Position numbers and translations under genes: made by a program. From contig JBBRTW010000445.1 in assembly GCA_038244055.1 (NCBI GenBank), forward strand, positions 1 through 6,053: a stretch of DNA of 6,053 bases. The letters are read 5' to 3'. Origin of the DNA: DASPKW01 sp038244055. Lineage in GTDB: Bacteria > Planctomycetota > Phycisphaerae > Tepidisphaerales > Tepidisphaeraceae. The notes below the pieces were generated by a model. It had not been told where the DNA came from and ran no database searches. It saw only the letters and a program-made list of their open reading frames with translations. Positions 1-4,935 of the stretch are shown here, one piece after another. Every line of letters begins with the position of its first letter. The first letter of the stretch is position 1.

Positions 1-2063
1 GCGGCCTGGGCGATGATGGCGGGGTCGTAGTTTTCGAGGAGTTGGAGGAGCCGGGCGTTGTCGCCGGCGGACTGATCGGCGAGGTTTCGGGCGATGTCGT
101 AGGCGCTGTCGAATTTTTTGTTGCCATCCGCATCGATATAGATCGCGCCGGTGCAGGCGAGAACGTAAGGCTGCCAGTGGGGGCTGGTGGGCTGGTAGGG
201 TTTAGCGCCGGGCCAGAAGGGCTGGGTCACGCCCGGGCCGATGGCGAGGGCGGTGATGAAGGCATCGTAGGCGGGGCGGGGCATGGACCACTTGGCGGTG
301 AATTTCAGGCCGGGTTTGCGGGAGGATTCATCGGGGATTTCCTGCTGTTTCCAGAGCTGGCCGTTGATGTAGATTTCGATGCGCTCGGCGCGGGTCCAGG
401 AGGGGCCCGAGACAGTGGCTTCGATGGTCAGATCGCTGGAGTCGGCCGACGAATTGGTGGGGGAAGAATCGGCGGCGGTGGAAGAATTGGGGGAAGATTC
501 AACGGGGGTATCCTTGGCGGGTTTGGCGGGGGGGACGAGGTCGCCGGGGCCGTATTTCTTGTCGATTTTCAGATCGGCGAGCAGGCCGTAGCTGACGCGG
601 ACCCGGCCGGCTTTGAAGGCTTCGGCGGCCTTGTTGATGTCGATATGCCCCGGGTTACCATCATCGCATTGAATGTAGGTGCGGCCCTGGCCGACGATGT
701 AGCGGGCGACATCGTGGGAATCGCTAGCGCCGACGGGGCTGGTGCGCATCCCGCGATTGATCAGGCCCATCCAGTCGCGGAAGAGGATGCGCGGGTCGCT
801 GGTGGTCGCGCCCGAATTGATGACTTCCATGCCATGAACGCGCAGGCGCCAGCCCTGGAGATCCTCACCGGTCATGGAGATGTGGCGCGAGGGATCGAAG
901 GGGCGAAAGCCGTTGTGGATGTCGCGGGCGTGGTTGAGGATGACGACGGCGGCCGGGGCGGTGGTTTTCATCTCCCCGAAAAGGCGCTCCCAGGTGGGCA
1001 GGCGATAGTCGAGGACTTTTTCGGAAGGGGCGAGCGGCCAGACATTGAAGTGGCCGAGCTTTGGGGTGGTGACCTCGTTGCCGGTGACGGGAGTGAAATA
1101 ATCGCGCACGCCGGCGGCGCTGGCGGCCTCTTCGTAGCTGATCTGCAGATTGTGATCGGTGGCGATGGGAAGCTCGATGCCTTCGCCGGCGAGTGTGACC
1201 ATGCGCTCGGCCAATGTCGCATCGCCATGCTTCGAGTAGGTGAAGGTATGGACGTGGGTGTCGCTGGCGACCCAGCCGCGGGTATCGACTTCGCGGCGGA
1301 TGGCAAGGTCGACGCGGGCGGATTGGGCGGCAGATTGGCCGGGGGTGGAAATGCCGGCGGCGACTTCGATGGTTTTACTATCGATGCCCCATTCGAATCC
1401 GCGGCCGGCATAGACAGTATAGCGGCCGGCGGGGAGTTTGAGCGAGGCGACGCCGGTGGCGGTGTAGACGACGCCGTTACGGATGGCGAGGGTTGGGGAA
1501 GACACAGTGCCGAGGGGGATGCGGGCCCCCTGCTCATCGACGATGGTGAAGCGGCCAGGGATGGGCTTGGCGGTTTCGGAATCGGTCAGGGAGAGTTCAA
1601 GCGATGATTCGGTGAGGAGGTCCTTGCGCGGGCGGTCGATCAATTCGATGGGGCCGATAAAGACATCATCGGCGTACTTGGCCATTTCGCCCGATGCGCC
1701 GGCGGTGATGAGCAATTCGTTCTCACCGTCCTTGAGCGCACCGGGCGGGAGCGCGAGGGCAGAGATCATGGCATCGGTTTCTTCGCCGAGCTTGCCGATG
1801 TCCTTGCCGTTGAGGGCGACTTTCCAGGAATGGCGGAGATCGCGGTGGCGGATGCGGAGGGTTTTCTCGGCCTTGTTGGCGGCGGAGGTGAACTTGAGGG
1901 TGAGCTTGTGGCCTTCGGAGTCCTTGGGGACATCATCCCACTCGGGGGCCGCGCCGTGGCGGAGGTGGTGCACTTCGGCCGTCAAAGCCTGATCGCCCAT
2001 TGCGGCAGCCGCAACAAGCGTTGCTCCGATTGCGCCGATCATCAACCCAAGACGAAATGTCAT
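1..2063 (-). CDS. Secreted PHP-domain metallohydrolase, CehA/McbA family (3' end outside window)
   Basis: A single open frame of 687 codons runs from ATG at 2063 to the left edge without a stop. Residues 1-24 look like a Sec signal peptide (hydrophobic stretch LGLMIGAIGATLVAAAAMG), so the protein probably acts outside the cytoplasm. Residues about 25-145 form a beta-rich, carbohydrate-binding-like region, and about 150-255 resemble a carboxypeptidase-regulatory-like fold. The PHP metal site follows: DTHVHT at 268-273, TDHN at 302-305, TGNE with E330, NHARD with H378, and SDSHD at 447-451. These His/Asp residues are the expected metal ligands of PHP phosphoesterases. A Ser/Pro-rich linker (about 508-543) precedes a C-terminal beta domain ending in an acidic DADGNKKFD stretch (644-652) typical of this family. 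The product is probably a metal-dependent hydrolase of a phosphoester or related bond; the substrate cannot be told. Judging by that C-terminal motif, little of the protein is missing. Third codon positions are strongly C-rich. Confidence 0.93.
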   Translation of the reverse strand, partial: MTFRLGLMIGAIGATLVAAAAMGDQALTAEVHHLRHGAAPEWDDVPKDSEGHKLTLKFTSAANKAEKTLRIRHRDLRHSWKVALNGKDIGKLGEETDAMISALALPPGALKDGENELLITAGASGEMAKYADDVFIGPIELIDRPRKDLLTESSLELSLTDSETAKPIPGRFTIVDEQGARIPLGTVSSPTLAIRNGVVYTATGVASLKLPAGRYTVYAGRGFEWGIDSKTIEVAAGISTPGQSAAQSARVDLAIRREVDTRGWVASDTHVHTFTYSKHGDATLAERMVTLAGEGIELPIATDHNLQISYEEAASAAGVRDYFTPVTGNEVTTPKLGHFNVWPLAPSEKVLDYRLPTWERLFGEMKTTAPAAVVILNHARDIHNGFRPFDPSRHISMTGEDLQGWRLRVHGMEVINSGATTSDPRILFRDWMGLINRGMRTSPVGASDSHDVARYIVGQGRTYIQCDDGNPGHIDINKAAEAFKAGRVRVSYGLLADLKIDKKYGPGDLVPPAKPAKDTPVESSPNSSTAADSSPTNSSADSSDLTIEATVSGPSWTRAERIEIYINGQLWKQQEIPDESSRKPGLKFTAKWSMPRPAYDAFITALAIGPGVTQPFWPGAKPYQPTSPHWQPYVLACTGAIYIDADGNKKFDSAYDIARNLADQSAGDNARLLQLLENYDPAIIAQA

Positions 2064-2069
2064 GCGAGG

Positions 2070-2075
2070 ATTATA
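2070..2075 (-). promoter_or_regulatory. Perfect -10 box (TATAAT) of the PHP gene, leaderless type
   Basis: On the minus strand the sequence reads TATAAT-CCTCGC-ATG, leaving six bases between the hexamer and the start codon. Transcription normally begins about seven bases after a -10 box, so the mRNA would start at or within a base of the A of the ATG. There is no Shine-Dalgarno sequence, which agrees with a leaderless message. No good -35 hexamer lies 16-18 bases upstream; a TTGTCC sits only nine bases away, too close for a normal sigma-70 promoter. Confidence 0.55.
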
Positions 2076-2119
2076 ACACCGCGCGGACAATCCTGCTCCC
2101 CTGGCGAGTCCGGTGAAGT

Positions 2120-2210
2120 CTTACTCCCTCTCCCAAGCCCGGTGAAATCAGTTTGTCCGCAGCGCCGCTTTTCCGGGCGTGGGAGAGGGCGGGGTGAGGG
2201 GTTTTCTTGA
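2120..2210 (-). repeat. Dispersed hairpin repeat, copy A
   Basis: This intergenic element shares both ends with copy B at 3887-3963, in the opposite orientation. Read on the minus strand, one end carries AAAACCCCTCACCC (2192-2205) and the other GCTTGGGAGAGGGAGTAAG (2120-2138); both strings are exact in copy B. Inside it lies a 17-base inverted repeat, 2126-2142 against 2173-2189, with one mismatch and a 30-base loop, so it could form a long GC-rich hairpin. CCCTCACCC/CCCTCTCCC palindromes of this kind are common intergenic repeats in many bacteria. There is no U-tract after the hairpin on either strand, so it is not a standard intrinsic terminator. It lies between the end of the DUF4303 gene and the promoter of the PHP gene. 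Confidence 0.75.
2181..2201 (+). other. Putative G-quadruplex motif inside repeat copy A
   Basis: Four G-tracts are separated by short loops: GGG (2181-2183), AGA, GGG (2187-2189), C, GGGG (2191-2194), TGA, GGGG (2198-2201). This satisfies the usual G3+N1-7 quadruplex pattern on the plus strand. The first two tracts are also the right arm of the 17-base inverted repeat, so the hairpin and quadruplex folds would compete. Folding is inferred from the pattern only. Confidence 0.5.
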
Positions 2211-2240
2211 GCCCGTGAGCCGTGCGACGTCGAAACGGAA

Positions 2241-2272
2241 AGCCATAGATCGCTTGAAGCGATCCCGCGGCT
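2241..2272 (-). terminator. Hairpin after the stop of the DUF4303 gene, possible weak terminator
   Basis: Immediately after the TAG stop (2273-2271), the minus strand can form GATCGC-TTCAA-GCGATC (2264-2259 with 2253-2248). An outer AGCC/GGCT pairing extends the stem, and CTTTCC follows. The position suits 3'-end formation. The T-run is short, so termination may be weak or the hairpin may only protect the mRNA end. Confidence 0.4.
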
Positions 2273-3794
2273 ATGCATCAGGCACCTTCCACAGGTCGAT
2301 CGGCTCGCCCAATGTGGTCGTGCTCCTGGCAATTACGAGCGTCTTGTCGTCAGGGAGAAACGCGAGCGCACCAATGAAGTCCGATCTACGGCGTGCGATC
2401 TCCCGACCAGTTGCGGTCTCGAAAACGACGATGAACGTGCGCGGCTTGCCGATCTCGTGCGCCTCAAATGCAAGCAGACGACCATCGTGCGAGAGGGCTG
2501 GGGTCACCGCCTGGTGGTTAGGGATTAGGAATGTTCGGAGTACCTCGAATGTTGGCAGGCGCAGGAGATGGACGCCGAACTCCGTCGGAGGTGCGTCATA
2601 TTCCGGGCCGGGCTGAGCGAACCTGCGCGAAACGGCCAACAATGTATTCCCCTCGTCTGCGGCAAACTTGGAAGCGCGAAGCGGGGCCGCAATGACCGCG
2701 GGCGCAATACCGGAAGGGTCCAGTTGTAGAACTGCGGCATCAGTCGCGACGAGTAACACGCCTTTATCAAGATATAGGACATCTTTCAGCCCAACCCGTA
2801 GGTCCCGCGACTTCAAGATTTTCAAAGCGCCGGCATCCAGCATGTGAATCATCCCCTCCCTCGTCGCAAGAGCAATAAGTGACCTGTCAGCCGAAAGTGC
2901 GATGCGTACCGGATCATCAGGCAAGCGCATTTCCTGTATGGGTTGTCCACTGTCCTCCGCAAAGCGCATCAGAAGCGTCGTGTTATTCTGCACGCGCAGC
3001 ACCAATATGGAACGCCGTTCTGGCTCGGGTATCAACCCGAGAACGCCGTCAAGAACATGCGGATGTTCGAATGTCCAGCGGCGCACCGGGCGAGGACCGT
3101 ATATATCGTACGCGATGATCTCACCGACGAAGTCGTCACCCGGTTCCACCCTCCGCGACCCAGCGGCGAAAAAAGATCGGCCATCAGGTGCGATCGCAAG
3201 CTTTTCGATGGACTTGAATGTCCCTTCGATCTTCGTCTGCTTCTCAAACCGCTCAAAGACCGAAAGTGGATTGAGGCGGCGGGCCGAATCCTTCGACCAA
3301 TTCTTGGGCGTATCCTCCGTGATGATCACCAGCAGCAACCGCTCGCGCTCCGCGCCGGTTCCGAACAGCCCCTCGGCATCCAATTTCTTCAACGCCGCCA
3401 TTGCCGCTTTGGCCAGTAGCGCGTATCCAGTTTCATCATCCAGCTCCGAGGCGAATGGAGCGACCAGCGCACCGACTGTCGGGGTGTACTGCTCCAAATC
3501 CTTCACGAACGGCGAAGCCGCCACCGAATACCGCAGGCTGGCGCGGGCCTCATCCAGCGTGTCATGGTATCCGCCATCAAGATATCGCTGGGCGACGTGC
3601 GTCAGGCTCTCCTCCGTGAGCACATACGGATAGAATTCCGGAGGCTCGCCACCTTCGACCCCATACAGGACAAAGGCGTAGGGCGTATGATCGGGGTACT
3701 TCTGCCGCGCCACCGCCCACGCGGTAGCGAGGTCTACCGTATACGCCTTGCGAAGTTTGGCCGGGCTGAGTTTCGGCTTGGCTGGTGTGGGCAT
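2271..3794 (-). CDS. DUF4303 domain fused to WD40-like beta-propeller
   Basis: This is a complete 507-residue protein from ATG 3794 to TAG 2271. Residues 1 to about 185 match the DUF4303 pattern: AWAVARQKYPDHTPYAFVLY (25-44), YPYVLTEESLTHVAQRYL (55-72), a LRYSVAASPF stretch (87-96), and LLLVIITEDTPKNWSKDSAR followed by RLNP (153-176). That domain usually forms the whole of a small protein of about 200 residues, of unknown function. Residues about 190-507 hold repeated propeller-blade signatures such as LAIAPDGRSFFAAGS (199-213), IALSADRSLIALATREG (288-304), PALSHDGRLLAFEA (422-435) and ALAFLPDDKTLVIA (476-489), ending in DLWKV. There is no signal peptide or membrane segment, so it is probably cytoplasmic. 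A propeller suggests a protein-binding role, but its partner is unknown. Codon endings are mixed, unlike the skewed neighbours. No Shine-Dalgarno sequence precedes the start. Confidence 0.92.
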   Translation of the reverse strand: MPTPAKPKLSPAKLRKAYTVDLATAWAVARQKYPDHTPYAFVLYGVEGGEPPEFYPYVLTEESLTHVAQRYLDGGYHDTLDEARASLRYSVAASPFVKDLEQYTPTVGALVAPFASELDDETGYALLAKAAMAALKKLDAEGLFGTGAERERLLLVIITEDTPKNWSKDSARRLNPLSVFERFEKQTKIEGTFKSIEKLAIAPDGRSFFAAGSRRVEPGDDFVGEIIAYDIYGPRPVRRWTFEHPHVLDGVLGLIPEPERRSILVLRVQNNTTLLMRFAEDSGQPIQEMRLPDDPVRIALSADRSLIALATREGMIHMLDAGALKILKSRDLRVGLKDVLYLDKGVLLVATDAAVLQLDPSGIAPAVIAAPLRASKFAADEGNTLLAVSRRFAQPGPEYDAPPTEFGVHLLRLPTFEVLRTFLIPNHQAVTPALSHDGRLLAFEAHEIGKPRTFIVVFETATGREIARRRSDFIGALAFLPDDKTLVIARSTTTLGEPIDLWKVPDA

Positions 3795-3801
3795 TCGGAG
3801 A

Positions 3802-3807
3802 AGGATA
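3802..3807 (-). promoter_or_regulatory. Candidate -10 box (TATCCT) of the DUF4303 gene
   Basis: The minus strand reads TATCCT, seven bases, then ATG at 3794. The hexamer matches the consensus in four of six positions. The spacing is almost the same as at the PHP gene, and no Shine-Dalgarno sequence is present, so a leaderless or nearly leaderless transcript is possible. This is weak evidence on its own. Confidence 0.25.
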
Positions 3808-3886
3808 CTCTCGCGCGGGCGGTGCGGTCGAGCATTTGCCGTTGCCGGCGGGCAGTCCAGTGTATTCGAGCGTCTTCTCCAACGGC

Positions 3887-3963
3887 CTCAAAACCCCTCA
3901 CCCGCGGCGATTGAGCGGTGCGGCGAGTGGGCTCGTCTTGCGCCGCTTGGGAGAGGGAGTAAG
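3887..3963 (+). repeat. Dispersed hairpin repeat, copy B (degraded)
   Basis: This is the second copy of the element at 2120-2210, in inverted orientation. AAAACCCCTCACCC (3890-3903) and GCTTGGGAGAGGGAGTAAG (3945-3963) are exact matches to the reverse complement of copy A. The middle differs: the left arm of copy A's 17-base hairpin (CCCTCTCCC-type) is missing here. Instead GCGGCG (3904-3909) can pair with CGCCGC (3941-3946). It lies in the divergent intergenic region between the DUF4303 gene and the C26 hydrolase. No recognisable promoter for the plus-strand gene was found in the 3964-4068 remainder. Confidence 0.7.
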
Positions 3964-4068
3964 TCGCCTGGATGGCTCTTGCGTTGCGGCGCGCTGGGAT
4001 TGCGAGTTTGGATTGGCGCGATAGGCTTTGGTTGGCCGCGATTTTCAGGTTCTCACGAAAAGACTTGA

Positions 4069-4830
4069 ATGAAACGAAAGAGTTCCACATCCCGCCCGCG
4101 CATTGGCATCACGATGGATTCGCACGATGACGAGAAGCGCGGGGCGTATCATTTGAATTTCGATTACGCGAAGGCGGTCGAATTGGCCGGGGGGTTGCCG
4201 CTGGCGATTCCTTATAAGACGGATCATGGGCTGATCCCGCAGTATCTCGCGGCGCTGGATGGAATTCTATTCACCGGGGGCAACGATCTGGACCCGGCCG
4301 CTTATGGGCAGAAATGGCACCCGAAGGCGGTGGCAATCGATTCGGATCGGCAGGCGTTCGAGGCCGCGCTTTTGGCGGAGGTGGAGCGGCGGCGAGCGCC
4401 GATGCTGGCGATCTGCCTGGGGTGCCAGGCGCTGAATGTTTATCGCGGGGGGAGTCTGCATCAGTTCATTCCGGATTTGAAGGGCAAGCGCGAGCATCGC
4501 AAGGTGGGAGGCGTGCTGGCGAAACATGCAGTGAAGATCGAGCCCGATTCGGCCATCGGGCGGGCGATCGGAAAGAAGGAGATCATCGCCAATTCGTACC
4601 ACAAGCAGGCGGTGGATCGGGTGGGAAAAGGCTTGCGGGTGACGGCGCTGTCGGAGGATGGGATTGTCGAAGGGCTGGAAGATCCGAGTTTTCCGCTGAT
4701 GGCGGCGGTGCAGTGGCATCCGGAGAGATTGGCGGAGGGGGATGGGGATCATTTAGCGCCGTTTCGGCTGCTGGTGGAGAGGGCGGGGGAGTATCGGGCC
4801 CCGCCTTCGGGCGCAAAAATCCGCACCTGA
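4069..4830 (+). CDS. Gamma-glutamyl-gamma-aminobutyrate hydrolase family protein (peptidase C26, PuuD-like)
   Basis: This complete 253-residue protein has the usual length for the family. Class I glutamine amidotransferases of the C26 group hydrolyse gamma-glutamyl amide bonds; PuuD acts on gamma-glutamyl-GABA in putrescine breakdown. Visible family marks are RIGIT at 10-14, LDGILFTGGNDLDPAAYG (63-80), the nucleophile elbow AICLGCQALN with C116, NSYHKQAVDRVG (175-186), DGIVEGLE (197-204) and VQWHPE (214-219), giving the triad C116/H217/E219. The elbow has Leu where PuuD enzymes usually have Arg (C-R-G). There is no signal peptide, so it is cytoplasmic. No putrescine genes lie nearby, so the natural substrate is open and I give no gene symbol. 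Codons end mostly in G. Only a weak purine stretch precedes the ATG. The C-terminal EYRAPPSGAKIRT tail is unremarkable. It is divergent from the DUF4303 gene. Confidence 0.95.
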   Translation: MKRKSSTSRPRIGITMDSHDDEKRGAYHLNFDYAKAVELAGGLPLAIPYKTDHGLIPQYLAALDGILFTGGNDLDPAAYGQKWHPKAVAIDSDRQAFEAALLAEVERRRAPMLAICLGCQALNVYRGGSLHQFIPDLKGKREHRKVGGVLAKHAVKIEPDSAIGRAIGKKEIIANSYHKQAVDRVGKGLRVTALSEDGIVEGLEDPSFPLMAAVQWHPERLAEGDGDHLAPFRLLVERAGEYRAPPSGAKIRT

Positions 4831-4842
4831 CTTTCGTGCCGC

Positions 4843-4855
4843 GGGGCCTTGCCCC
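4843..4855 (+). terminator. GC hairpin just after the C26 hydrolase gene
   Basis: GGGGC-CTT-GCCCC forms a perfect 5-bp stem with a 3-base loop, 12 bases after the TGA stop, followed by ATTTA. The stem is short and the T-run weak, so it may be an attenuating or mRNA-end structure rather than a strong terminator. Confidence 0.35.
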
Positions 4856-4900
4856 ATTTAGAGTTTCAGGCGAAGCTTGCCCCCGACAGACTGGCCTGTC

Positions 4901-4922
4901 CCGGGCATGAGGCCCGGCTTTC
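4901..4922 (+). terminator. Second GC hairpin with short T-rich tail
   Basis: CCGGGC-ATGAG-GCCCGG is a perfect 6-bp GC stem (4901-4906 with 4912-4917) followed by CTTTCT. It sits between the C26 hydrolase gene and the next plus-strand gene. It is a better candidate than the 4843 hairpin for an intrinsic terminator, but the tail has only three Ts in a row. Confidence 0.4.
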
Positions 4923-4935
4923 TCCATGGGAGAGG

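Noticed and set aside
42..1607. A 521-codon open frame on the plus strand, Gly/Ala/Asp-rich
   Set aside because: It is antisense to the PHP metallohydrolase, whose DxHxH, TDH and SDSH motifs are unmistakable. The open frame results from the G-rich third positions and has no recognisable domain.
2084..2090. TTGTCC as a -35 box for the PHP gene
   Set aside because: It is only nine bases from the TATAAT box, too close for a normal sigma-70 promoter.
2083..2160. 8-base inverted repeat GCGGACAA (2083-2090) / TTGTCCGC (2153-2160)
   Set aside because: It is only eight bases with 62 bases between the arms. It could be chance, and I could not tie it to a known operator.
2064..2270. tRNA, small RNA or CRISPR in the structured intergenic region
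   Set aside because: There is no cloverleaf, no regularly spaced direct repeats and no promoter plus terminator pair. The structure is explained by the dispersed repeat and the post-stop hairpin.
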